From a virus, in IMG/VR virus record IMGVR_UViG_3300005578_000006, positions 1 to 48,849 of that record: a DNA stretch of 48,849 nucleotides; one strand, 5' to 3'. Within the stretch, counting starts at the first letter, position 1. Every line of letters begins with the position of its first letter. This document shows, one piece after another, positions 14,736 to 23,272 of the stretch. Position numbers and translations under genes: made by a program. The notes below the pieces were generated by a model, which saw only the letters and a list, made by a program, of their open reading frames with translations, was not told the origin of the DNA and ran no database searches.

Positions 14736-17405
14736 ATGGCGTTCGACGCTGGCTCTATCGAGGCGACGCTGGACCTCGACAGAACCCCCTTCAACCGTGG
14801 TCTCGATGAGGCGAAGGCTGACGGAGACAAGTTCGCGCGGAAGTCGTACACCGCAACGGCGAAGATCAACGTAGACGACAAGGAAGCTCAGCAGTCTCTC
14901 AACCGAATCGCATCCGCGACGGAGACGACTGCTGCGCGTAGTGGAAACACCATCGGACGCGCACTGCTGAACCCGATGGTGATCCAGTTCGGTCTGCTTC
15001 CCGGACTCGCCGCAATTGCCGCTACGGGCGCGGGTGTTGCCATTGGCGCCATCCCACTCGCTCTCGCTGCTGCTGCGGCGGTGCTGAACAAGGACAATCA
15101 GCTCCTCATCTCGAGCTGGACGACGACGTGGAACACGATCAAGGCTCAGACCGCTGATGCGGCGTCGACGATCTCGCTGGATCTGTCGGAGATCCCATAC
15201 ACGATCGACGCGGGGTTCTCCAGGATCGAACCGCTGCTGACGACGTTGTTCGAGAACGCCGGACCAGAGATCAAGACGTTCGCGGAGGGTGTAGTCGACC
15301 TCGGACGGAATGCGTTCCCGGGCTTCTACGACGCTGTGGCCGCCGGCCAACCCGTCATGAACGGCTGGAAGACGCTACTCGCGCAGACCGGCTTGGGTGT
15401 GACGGAGTTCTTCGACGCGTTGGCGAACCGCTCCAACGACATCGGAACTGGGTTGGGTTACGTCGGCACCCTGATCCGTGGTCTGGTGGGGTTCGTGGGC
15501 GAGCTCTCCGGAGAGTTCTCTGGCGCGTGGGCTAGCTCCGGTCGAGAGGTCACACAGGTCCTGGGGCAGGTCGAGGACATCATCCTGAAGATCGCCGCCG
15601 GTGGGCTGCCAGCGTTGTCGAACTCGCTGAACGCGTTCTTGACGGTCATCGGTGGAGTGTTGAGTGTTGCTGCGCCGTTTGCGCAGGAGATCGGTGGTAT
15701 CGGTGGCTACGCCCTCGCTGGGGTTGTGGGCGTCAAGCTACTGACGAGCGCGTTCAACGGACTGAAGGGTGCGTACGAGCTGATTGCCGGCATCGACATC
15801 GCCGGTACTCTCGCTAAGGCGGAGAAGCCGATCTTCAACTTCGCTGCGAGTACCGGCAACGTCGTTGCGGGACTGTCCGGTAGCGAGCGGGCTGGTGACG
15901 CGTTCTTCAACACGCTGAACAAGCTCGGACCGTTGGTCGCAGGTTCCGCGGGGTTGTTCGGTGCCCTCGCTGGGGGTATCGCTGCCGTGGTCATTCCGAC
16001 GTACCTGGCAGCAGAGCACTTCGCCGATCTGCAGAAGCAGGGAGCGGACCTCGGTCAGTCGATGGCACTCGGTGGTAACGCGGCTAAGGACGCTGGAGCG
16101 AAGCTCCTGGATCTGGAGTCCAACGCCGACAAGCTGCGGAAGCAGATCTCCAACCTCAGTCAGACGCAGGACCACAGTCACGACATCCTGCTGCAGTCGC
16201 AGGGTGGGTATTCCGTCGCCTCCCTGTCGGCTGGCGAGTACCAGAGTCAACTGCAGGACCTGAACGTCGAGCTGAGTGCCGCGGAGAAGGCTCAGGCGGA
16301 CTACGAGAAGCAGCTGGGTCCCGTCGGTCTTGCACAGGCGAGGGCTAGCCAAGCGCTGAAGGACTACAACGACGCAGTCACCACGTACGGAGCGAACAGC
16401 CCGCAGGCTGTAGCCGCGCAGCAGGCGTACGCCACAGCGGTGGACGGTGTGGACCGAGCACAGCGTGGTGCTGCTCTCGCAACGCAGGACGCCAACCAGA
16501 AGATGCTGGACCAGCAGAACATCCAGTTGGCCGCCGTCGGTGCTGGGCTGTCGTACCAAGCTTCCGTGCTCAACACGCAACAGGCGCAAAAGTCGCTGGC
16601 GGAGTCGATCGCGAAGACTGGTACGAACAGCGAGCAGACGAAGCAGGCGACGTTGGCGTATCAGCAGGCGCTGTTGCAGCAGATCGAAGCCGCGGGTAGC
16701 GCAGCGAAGGCGACGCACGCTAGTGGGACTGCGTCGGAGCAGGCAGCAGCCCAACAGCAGGCGCAGACGCAGGAGATCCTGAAGTTGGCTGCTGCAGCCG
16801 GATCGAACGCTCCACCGGCACTGTTGCAGCTCGTTGCCGGACTCGACGCGACACAGATCGCAGCGTACCAGTCCACCGGTAAGGTCGACGGTCTACACCA
16901 AGCGGTCGTTACGTTGCCCGACGGTCGGACGATCAAGATCAACGTGGACGACCAGGGGACACCCGTCATCAACAGCGTGATCCGGTCGCTGGACTCCGTA
17001 CCGAGGGTGGTCAACGTAGCACTGCACGTGTCGACGAACGCGAACCAGTCGATCCAGAGTGCACTCGCGTACGTGCCACACGCTTCAGGTGGTGCAGCGA
17101 ATCCCGGTGACCTCTCACTGGTGGGTGAACAAGGTCCGGAGCTTCGGTTCGAGGACCGGTCGGGGTTCTACGCGACCTACCGACAGTCACAGGACATCCT
17201 ACAGGCGTGGAACCTCCAGAACCGGACGAGTCCGAGCCTCGGGAAGACCTCACCACCTGTGCAAAACGGGACAGACCAGAACACCCTGTCGGAAGCCTTG
17301 TACGCTGCGGTGATGCGAGCGTTGAACGGTGCGAAGCTGGAGATTGACGGTGCGGGTGTAGCCCGGTTGGTCAACAAGACGAACGCAACGAACTCGACGA
17401 GGTGA
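14736..17405 (+). CDS. Tape measure protein
   Basis: 889 residues. It sets tail length: at roughly 0.15 nm per residue this predicts a tail near 130 nm. The N-terminus (about 1-60, AGSIEATLDLDRTPFNRGL and DDKEAQQSLNRIAS) is the usual tape-measure opening. Hydrophobic helices at about 85-125 and 300-430 may enter the host membrane during ejection. Coiled coils rich in Ala/Gln/Lys occupy about 455-690. No lytic peptidase or lysozyme motif is seen. The C-terminal ~100 residues (NPGDLSLVGEQGPELRF) are conserved in the family. A CACCTGTGC motif lies at 17254. Confidence 0.9.
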   Translation: MAFDAGSIEATLDLDRTPFNRGLDEAKADGDKFARKSYTATAKINVDDKEAQQSLNRIASATETTAARSGNTIGRALLNPMVIQFGLLPGLAAIAATGAGVAIGAIPLALAAAAAVLNKDNQLLISSWTTTWNTIKAQTADAASTISLDLSEIPYTIDAGFSRIEPLLTTLFENAGPEIKTFAEGVVDLGRNAFPGFYDAVAAGQPVMNGWKTLLAQTGLGVTEFFDALANRSNDIGTGLGYVGTLIRGLVGFVGELSGEFSGAWASSGREVTQVLGQVEDIILKIAAGGLPALSNSLNAFLTVIGGVLSVAAPFAQEIGGIGGYALAGVVGVKLLTSAFNGLKGAYELIAGIDIAGTLAKAEKPIFNFAASTGNVVAGLSGSERAGDAFFNTLNKLGPLVAGSAGLFGALAGGIAAVVIPTYLAAEHFADLQKQGADLGQSMALGGNAAKDAGAKLLDLESNADKLRKQISNLSQTQDHSHDILLQSQGGYSVASLSAGEYQSQLQDLNVELSAAEKAQADYEKQLGPVGLAQARASQALKDYNDAVTTYGANSPQAVAAQQAYATAVDGVDRAQRGAALATQDANQKMLDQQNIQLAAVGAGLSYQASVLNTQQAQKSLAESIAKTGTNSEQTKQATLAYQQALLQQIEAAGSAAKATHASGTASEQAAAQQQAQTQEILKLAAAAGSNAPPALLQLVAGLDATQIAAYQSTGKVDGLHQAVVTLPDGRTIKINVDDQGTPVINSVIRSLDSVPRVVNVALHVSTNANQSIQSALAYVPHASGGAANPGDLSLVGEQGPELRFEDRSGFYATYRQSQDILQAWNLQNRTSPSLGKTSPPVQNGTDQNTLSEALYAAVMRALNGAKLEIDGAGVARLVNKTNATNSTR

Positions 17406-17411
17406 GGTGAC

Positions 17412-18266
17412 ATGGCTGTTAACCGTGCGCGGTTCTACATGGGGACGCTCGGCAACCTGACCGCGTTGCCTCCACTGGCAAAGGGGTCGAACCCGGATGC
17501 TACTCCGGTGCGGATCGGGGGTGTCCATCAGTCGTTGAGCGGTCGGACGACGTTGGACACCTTCGCGTTCAAGCGTGCGTACCAGCTGTCGTGGACATCT
17601 CGGCAGGAGGCGGAGCTGCGTACGTTGCTGACGTGCTACCGCAAGCTCAGTGCTGCAAGTACCCGGTTCCTGGATCTACGTTGGTCGAACCAGTTGGGTG
17701 CGCAGATAGCGTCTGGTGGTTCTGAGAAGCGACTGACGACGGGGTTCACGCAGTCCGCGGGTACGTTGGTGTTCGGCACCGCTCCTGGGACGCTGCCGGC
17801 ACCGTTGCTGGGGAGCTTGGACGGATGTCAGACTTGGACGCCAACCGCCTCAACGCAGACGCTGCTGACCAGCTCAACGGAGATCCCAGTGGTGTCGGGG
17901 TCGTACTACTGGTTCAGTGCGTACGGGTACGGTTCCGGGAATCAGAAGTTGCGGATCCAGCCGTACGACGCTTCTGGTGCTGCGTTGACTGCGAACGATG
18001 GGTCCGCTATTGCCCTCGCGACGAGTTGGTCTCAGTACACCGTCGGCCCGTACTATCCACCGAGTAACGCGGTTTCGCTTGCAGTCGGTTGGGTCGCACA
18101 GGGTGCGGGTACGCTCAACACGACTGGATGGGGTGCGTACGTCGATCAGGTGGTGCAGCCCTGGATGTTGGGTGTAGGGTGTCCGACGGTGGTCATTCCG
18201 GAGTGCAAGGTCGTGTACCCGCGTCCCGGGTACATCGACTGCGCTGCAGTGGTTCAGGAGGTCTAG
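17412..18266 (+). CDS. Distal tail protein with carbohydrate-binding insert
   Basis: 284 residues, ATG behind GAGGTGAC. The first ~90 residues (ALPPLAKGSNPDATPVRIGG, FAFKRAYQLSWTSRQE) fit a distal tail/minor tail start. About residues 95-255 form a beta-sandwich-like region (YYWFSAYGYGSGNQKLRIQP, SWSQYTVGPYYPPSNA) typical of carbohydrate-binding modules on tail hubs. The end returns to a tail-type strand (CKVVYPRPGYIDCAAV). It should join tube and baseplate and may touch host glycans. Confidence 0.72.
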   Translation: MAVNRARFYMGTLGNLTALPPLAKGSNPDATPVRIGGVHQSLSGRTTLDTFAFKRAYQLSWTSRQEAELRTLLTCYRKLSAASTRFLDLRWSNQLGAQIASGGSEKRLTTGFTQSAGTLVFGTAPGTLPAPLLGSLDGCQTWTPTASTQTLLTSSTEIPVVSGSYYWFSAYGYGSGNQKLRIQPYDASGAALTANDGSAIALATSWSQYTVGPYYPPSNAVSLAVGWVAQGAGTLNTTGWGAYVDQVVQPWMLGVGCPTVVIPECKVVYPRPGYIDCAAVVQEV

Positions 18267-20633
18267 GTGCAGCAATCTGGCAACGCCGCACTGGCGACCG
18301 CCGTCACGTCCGAGATCCGGGAGATGCGTGACCTCGTCCTCATCGACTGGAACAACAACGGGCTGTTCAGTCATGCGTACTCCGATGTCTCCGCACTTGT
18401 GTCGAGCGTCAGCGTGGACCGTTCCATTACGGGTGACATCCCGGCAGAGGTGAACCTGATCGAGGGGTACTCGAAGGCGCAGCTGAATCTCACCCTCGAG
18501 GGTACTCGTGCGGACAACGAGCAGCCTACGTACAAGCTGTTGAACCCGTACCAGACGGACTCACCCCTCTGGCTGACCGACCCGACGGGTCTCCACATCA
18601 AGTGGTCCGTCGTGGTGATGACGTCAGCCGGAGAGGTGACGCTCCAACAGTTCTTCGGGACCATCAGTACCTGTACCGTGAAGCGGGCGAGTCAGTCCGC
18701 GACGATCACCGCACTGGACACGCTGGACGACATCACGAAGCCGGTATACCTGCCGCACTGGGCTATCGACGGTGTGACGCAGTCATCGGTGGGTCGTGAC
18801 TCTCTCAAGCAGAACGCCACCGGGCTGGTCGACTACCTCCTCCGCCAGAACGGGTTCTACTGCACACCACCCGCACATCCGGATGCGATTGCGTCGTGGA
18901 CGCTGAACGGCTGGAACGTGCCGGAGGTCGGCATGCCGTACTTCACCGGACGGAACGACAGAGGAGTCAACCCACGCGTCTGTGCGCAGTGGATCGCGTC
19001 GAACATGTCGTGGGCGGGGTACACGCACTACGCGACCGGACAGCAGTGGGGTGGGCAGGTCGACGTAACGCGCTCCGGGTGGTTGAACCCGAGTGGTTAC
19101 GGTGCCAACCCTGTCACGCTCGGCATGGGTGGCTGGTACTACGGTCCGAACGGTGCGGCAGACAACACGTCGCCGACGGCAGCGGTCATCGCGATGCGGT
19201 TCGACAACACGAGCAACTACCGTGCTGGGTTGACCCTCGATCCGTCACTGGGTCCAACTGTCACGCTGGTCAGTCCGACGGGTCCGTACAGCCAGACGTG
19301 GACGTTCTCCGGGTTCGCGTGGCCTGCCAAGTCGTGGAACTACATTGGCGTGGCACTGAGCTTCTCCGCCGCGGGTGTACAGTGTCGGCTCAACTTCAAC
19401 GGGACGGTCACACTCCACCCAACAACCGCAGCAGTGTACCCCGCCGTCCCAGGAAGCAACGTTGCTGCACCGCAGCTGGCGTCGTATTCGAACCTCGGAT
19501 GGCCAGCTCATAGCGTGCAGGTGTGGTGGTCGAGAGTCGCCGTTGGGTCGTTGACGTGGAACAAGGACATCCCGAGCAACCCACTTCGACCTAACCCGGT
19601 GTTGGACCTGTCAGACAACTACCTCACACACCTGCCGGACGTGTACGGGACGAACTCCTGGGACGTGCTGCAGGCTGTCGTGCAAGCGGACTTCAGTATG
19701 CTGATCTCCGACGAGACGGGTGTGATCCGGTACAAGAAGCGTTCGACGTTGCGGTTGCCCTCCACCTCTGTGCGAACGATCACGACGGATGCGTTGAAGG
19801 ACATCAGCACTACGACCGCGAAGAGCAACATCCGGAACTCGGTCAACGCAACGGTACAGTCCGGACAAGCCTGGAACGTCAACATCTACCAGGAGTCCAG
19901 CGCTGCGCAGTACGACACGATCGCTGGCGTCATCAAGATCTACCAGACGCCGATGACGGACGTGATCAACGTCGATCCGTCACCGACATGGTTGTCCGGC
20001 ATCACGACCATCCCAACCGGTCTGAAGGCTGGATACTGGGCTGTAGACCCAACGAGTAACGGTGGGGCTCCTCCGTTCTCGAACACCGCGTTCCAACCGT
20101 TCATCGTGGCGTTCTCCTACGACCAGCGGACGCTGCAGTTGTACGTCGACAACTCCCGCAACGCGACGTTCCTTCGGTTTGCGCTGCAGGATGGGTCGCC
20201 GGCGTTGCTGATGTCCGGCTTCAAGCTGGTCCTCGACCCACCGACGACATTGTCGGTGTCGGACACGAACTCCGTCACACGCTGGGGTACGCAGATCCTG
20301 GAGATGGGTCAGTCTCCGTGGCGGCAGGATGCGACTGCGGTGCTGAACCTCGCCAACCAGATCATGCTGGACCTGTCAGCAAACGTGCCGAACATGGAGC
20401 AGCTACCCGTTGTGGGTGATCCTCGCCTGCAGCTGATCGATACCGTGCTGCTGTCTGACCCGAACAACAGCGATGACCGCCTCCTGTGCACAATCCGCGG
20501 GATTCACCGTCAGCGGACGAAGGATGGCGGCCTTACTGACACACTCACGCTTCGGCTAGTCGCACCTCCCGGTACGTGGATTCTGGGTGACAGCCAACGT
20601 TCCATCCTCGGTTCCACGACACGACTAGCGTAG
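18267..20633 (+). CDS. Large minor tail/tail-hub protein with lectin-like domain
   Basis: 788 residues from GTG directly after the upstream TAG. The N-terminal ~170 residues (LVLIDWNNNGLFSHAYSDVS, FFGTISTCTVKR) are a hub fold. About 270-440 contains a laminin-G/concanavalin-like sandwich (MRFDNTSNYRAGLTL, WNYIGVALSFSAAGVQCRL). The C-terminal part (about 460-788) resembles tail-associated hub domains (LRLVAPPG near the end). It is likely the central baseplate protein and contacts the cell envelope. No peptidase motif is visible. Confidence 0.75.
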   Translation: MQQSGNAALATAVTSEIREMRDLVLIDWNNNGLFSHAYSDVSALVSSVSVDRSITGDIPAEVNLIEGYSKAQLNLTLEGTRADNEQPTYKLLNPYQTDSPLWLTDPTGLHIKWSVVVMTSAGEVTLQQFFGTISTCTVKRASQSATITALDTLDDITKPVYLPHWAIDGVTQSSVGRDSLKQNATGLVDYLLRQNGFYCTPPAHPDAIASWTLNGWNVPEVGMPYFTGRNDRGVNPRVCAQWIASNMSWAGYTHYATGQQWGGQVDVTRSGWLNPSGYGANPVTLGMGGWYYGPNGAADNTSPTAAVIAMRFDNTSNYRAGLTLDPSLGPTVTLVSPTGPYSQTWTFSGFAWPAKSWNYIGVALSFSAAGVQCRLNFNGTVTLHPTTAAVYPAVPGSNVAAPQLASYSNLGWPAHSVQVWWSRVAVGSLTWNKDIPSNPLRPNPVLDLSDNYLTHLPDVYGTNSWDVLQAVVQADFSMLISDETGVIRYKKRSTLRLPSTSVRTITTDALKDISTTTAKSNIRNSVNATVQSGQAWNVNIYQESSAAQYDTIAGVIKIYQTPMTDVINVDPSPTWLSGITTIPTGLKAGYWAVDPTSNGGAPPFSNTAFQPFIVAFSYDQRTLQLYVDNSRNATFLRFALQDGSPALLMSGFKLVLDPPTTLSVSDTNSVTRWGTQILEMGQSPWRQDATAVLNLANQIMLDLSANVPNMEQLPVVGDPRLQLIDTVLLSDPNNSDDRLLCTIRGIHRQRTKDGGLTDTLTLRLVAPPGTWILGDSQRSILGSTTRLA

Positions 20634-20641
20634 GAGGTGCC

Positions 20642-21190
20642 ATGACTCTGCCCGCGTGGCTTGATGGTCAGACTGTCCACGATACGGACCTGCTCGCGAT
20701 GAACGCCGCGATCAACTCGTTGGCTGTCATCACAACGGGTGGTAACTCCGGGGTCAAGTCCGCGATCCCGTCGTGTAAGGTGTTGCTGAACGCTGGTCAG
20801 AGCGTCAACAACAACACCGACACGTTGTGCTCGTGGAACACATTCGCGTGGAACAACGACAACATGTGGTCGTCCGGCTCGCCGCAGCTGGTCACGATCC
20901 AGACTGCGGGGACGTACTTCATCGCACTGCAGGACGACTGGATCTCGAACGCAACGGGCATTCGTGCGGGGAAGATCTTCCTGAACGGTACCAGCAACGC
21001 GAACTCGATCGCGATCTACCAGATCAACGCGACGAACGGGTTCGACACTGTGATGAGTGCTGCGGCGGTGTTCCAGGCCAACGCCGGCGACGTTCTGCGA
21101 CACGGCATCTTCCAGACCAGTGGTGCCGCACTGAACGTCAGCACGAACTTCGGTGGCACCTGGATGCTGGTGCACCGCCTGACGAACTAG
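20642..21190 (+). CDS. Minor tail/receptor-binding protein (182 aa)
   Basis: ATG behind AGGAGGTGCC. It starts TLPAWLDGQTVHDTDLLAMN, the usual entry of small actinophage tail-tip proteins. The rest is a C1q/TNF-like beta-sandwich (QTAGTYFIALQDDWISN, GDVLRHGIFQTSGAALN), a fold that forms trimers and often recognises receptors. It is placed last among the tail genes. The fold call is from pattern only. Confidence 0.7.
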   Translation: MTLPAWLDGQTVHDTDLLAMNAAINSLAVITTGGNSGVKSAIPSCKVLLNAGQSVNNNTDTLCSWNTFAWNNDNMWSSGSPQLVTIQTAGTYFIALQDDWISNATGIRAGKIFLNGTSNANSIAIYQINATNGFDTVMSAAAVFQANAGDVLRHGIFQTSGAALNVSTNFGGTWMLVHRLTN

Positions 21191-21199
21191 GGAGGTCTC

Positions 21200-21646
21200 A
21201 TGGTCATCGTTCTCACTCGCCGCAGCCCGTATCAGGTCGGGATCCTCTCCGCACTGCTGATTGCGGGTGTGGGTCTCCTTGTACTGGGCGGAAGGGCATC
21301 GAGTTCGCTCGACCGATCGCTCCCGACGTACTTCCTTGCTGTGTTCGGTGCCATGCTCATCCTCGGTGCTACGACGGCACTGACGGGTATGGCGCTTCGT
21401 ATGAAGCTGCGGTCCGTTGGCCTGATGCTGGAGCTCGTTGGTCAGATCCCGATCGTGTTCCTAACGCTCTCCTACGCGTGTTTCGCGATCGCACAGGTGG
21501 GGTGGCCAGCGATTGTCCAGATCGCGTTCCTGTTGGGTATCTGTGGATCTGGCTCGAGTCGGATCTGGCAGATCTCGCGGGAGCTGAAAGAGATCCAGCA
21601 CGTGGTTGAAGCAGTCGCGAGAGACGGTGGGGAGGCGGAGCGATGA
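21200..21646 (+). CDS. Four-helix membrane protein (148 aa)
   Basis: Hydrophobic segments at about residues 12-30, 44-64, 73-95 and 98-118, then a charged helix (RIWQISRELKEIQHVVEAV). AGGGAGGT precedes the ATG. Its stop overlaps the next ATG by four bases. It sits between tail and lysis genes and may be a holin-type or envelope protein. No family is named. Confidence 0.65.
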   Translation: MVIVLTRRSPYQVGILSALLIAGVGLLVLGGRASSSLDRSLPTYFLAVFGAMLILGATTALTGMALRMKLRSVGLMLELVGQIPIVFLTLSYACFAIAQVGWPAIVQIAFLLGICGSGSSRIWQISRELKEIQHVVEAVARDGGEAER

Positions 21647-22065
21647 CGTTCTCCGACATCCTGGACGTTGCGGGAAAGATCGGTGGGATTCTGGCGGTGC
21701 TCGGCATCGGTCCGGGGGTGCTGTACGTTCGAAACCGGAAGCGGAAGATCGACGCTCAGGCCAACCTGTTCGAGGGCAAGGTCGACGTTCTGTACGGAGA
21801 CGCGCTCCAGAAGTTGATGGGTCCACTCACCGAACGTCTCGCACAGGTCGAGCATGAGGCTCGGACAGCGAACACCGAGTTGACGGAGGTCAACCGACGT
21901 TTGGCGGAGGCCAACAACACGGTCTACGACCTGCAGAGTAAGTGTGACCAGCTCGAACAGCAGCTGGATACCGCCAACGAGCGAGCGCTCTCCTGGGAGA
22001 ACAGGTGGCGTGAGACGCAGAACCTCCCACCTGTGCAACTGCCACGACGGAAATACGGACGGTGA
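21643..22065 (+). CDS. Membrane-anchored coiled-coil protein (140 aa)
   Basis: ATGA overlap with the membrane protein before it. One hydrophobic helix at about residues 8-28 is followed by RNRKRK and a long coiled coil (about 60-125, ANTELTEVNRRLAEANNTV). This is the layout of a single-span protein with a rod on one side of the membrane. It could act in lysis together with its neighbour, in a spanin- or holin-partner role, but no signature decides this. CACCTGTGC lies in its last 40 bases. Confidence 0.65.
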   Translation: MTFSDILDVAGKIGGILAVLGIGPGVLYVRNRKRKIDAQANLFEGKVDVLYGDALQKLMGPLTERLAQVEHEARTANTELTEVNRRLAEANNTVYDLQSKCDQLEQQLDTANERALSWENRWRETQNLPPVQLPRRKYGR

Positions 22066-22070
22066 CATTC

Positions 22071-22115
22071 GGGCAACATAAATACGTTGCCCCGGGTCCG
22101 AACTCGACGTATACT
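22071..22115 (+). promoter_or_regulatory. Family A promoter with inverted repeat, before endolysin
   Basis: TTGCCC (22087-22092), 17 bases, TATACT (22110-22115). The -35 overlaps an inverted repeat GGGCAAC-N8-GTTGCCC (22071-22092). CAAC-N4 to N8-GTTG dyads also occur at the -35 of the copies at 182 and 26531, so the dyad is probably the binding site of a regulator. It is followed by a leader of about 35 nt and AAAGGAGGAG of the endolysin. Confidence 0.72.
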
Positions 22116-22155
22116 GTCGTATAGCCGGTGTTTTGACGAAGGAAAGGAGGAGTGA

Positions 22156-22950
22156 ATGACTCGTAGAATGGCGGATTCGGTCACACCAACCGACATCCCG
22201 GTCAACGATCCGACGACGGGAAGACCCTGGGCGCTGATCGCGGGATACATCGATGGCTTACCCAGATGGCCGGACAGTGCTTGGGGAAGGTTCCCCAACT
22301 CTGTGCACGTCCGGATCGCACTGAACCCCGCGACCAACGACGGTCACGTACTCGACGTCGAGAACGGTGCGGCCAACCCCGACCAAGCTCCGGACTGGGT
22401 GCGACGTCGTCGTGCAGCGGGGCAGGACCCGACGGTCTACTGCAACCGGAGTCTCTGGCCGACGGTCATCAACCAGTTCAACGCACAGGGTGTGGCACAG
22501 CCTCACTACTGGATCGCAGCGTACCCCGGAAGTGGCGGAGTACAGGAGTCCGGATACGGGCTCACCTCCGTCGCACACCAGTTCTCGGACACCCCAGGAG
22601 GCCACTGGGACGAGTCCGTGGTGATCGACTACTGGCCAGGAGTGGATGGAAACGCAATGGCACTGACAGCGGACGACATCAACGCGTTGCTCGACGCACC
22701 GATCGCCCGGGCGGGATCCGAGACGGGCCCGACCAGCTTGCGGCAGATGATCGCGTGGGGCGACAGCAACACGGTGTTGACCCGAACCACCGTCAACGGT
22801 CACACCGACACGGTTCTCTCGAACGTCGTGAACGCGATCAACACGTACATCGACCAGCGGCTCGCGAACGCGCAGGCGCCGAACATCGACTACGACATGC
22901 TGGCGACGAAGATCGCGGCGAAGCTGCACATCCAGATCACGGGAGCGTGA
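22156..22950 (+). CDS. Endolysin (GH25-like glycoside hydrolase)
   Basis: 264 residues, very strong SD (AAAGGAGGAG). The N-terminal ~165 residues form a glycosidase barrel of the GH25/Rv2525c-like type: IAGYIDGLPRWPDSAW, then HVLDVENGAANPDQAPDW with the acidic DVE pair expected at the active site, PTVYCNRSLW and HYWIAAYPGSGG. It should cut cell-wall glycan. The C-terminal ~95 residues (ADDINALLDAPIARAG to the end) are helical and probably bind the wall or mediate oligomerisation. The holin gene follows. Confidence 0.78.
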   Translation: MTRRMADSVTPTDIPVNDPTTGRPWALIAGYIDGLPRWPDSAWGRFPNSVHVRIALNPATNDGHVLDVENGAANPDQAPDWVRRRRAAGQDPTVYCNRSLWPTVINQFNAQGVAQPHYWIAAYPGSGGVQESGYGLTSVAHQFSDTPGGHWDESVVIDYWPGVDGNAMALTADDINALLDAPIARAGSETGPTSLRQMIAWGDSNTVLTRTTVNGHTDTVLSNVVNAINTYIDQRLANAQAPNIDYDMLATKIAAKLHIQITGA

Positions 22951-22954
22951 CGAG

Positions 22955-23272
22955 ATGGCTGACACGAACGCACCGGTAGAGGCGAAGGTCAAGGTCGGTA
23001 CGGCGGCGACGCTCGTCACCGCACTGGTGACGGGTCTGCTCGCCACGTACGTCTTCCACGGTGTGACGCCGGACTTCGTGAACGAGGGCATCTCCGCCAT
23101 CGTCACGGGCGGTGTGGGCTTCATCGCGATGTGGCTGACGAAGCACACACCGCGGAACATCGTCGACCTCACCGTGGACGACAGCAAGCCCCCGACGGCG
23201 TTCGAGCCGAACATGACTTCCGGACCGATCGGTGTGGAACCGACCGATCCGGCGTCGCCGAACGCTCCCTAG
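22955..23272 (+). CDS. Holin
   Basis: 105 residues with two hydrophobic helices (about 14-34, ATLVTALVTGLLATYVFHG, and 47-63, GISAIVTGGVGFIAMWL), a short turn and a Pro-rich polar C-terminus. This matches actinophage holins that open the membrane for the endolysin encoded just before it. Its TAG overlaps the stop of the convergent polymerase gene within CCTAGG, so no terminator separates the two arms. Confidence 0.75.
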   Translation: MADTNAPVEAKVKVGTAATLVTALVTGLLATYVFHGVTPDFVNEGISAIVTGGVGFIAMWLTKHTPRNIVDLTVDDSKPPTAFEPNMTSGPIGVEPTDPASPNAP

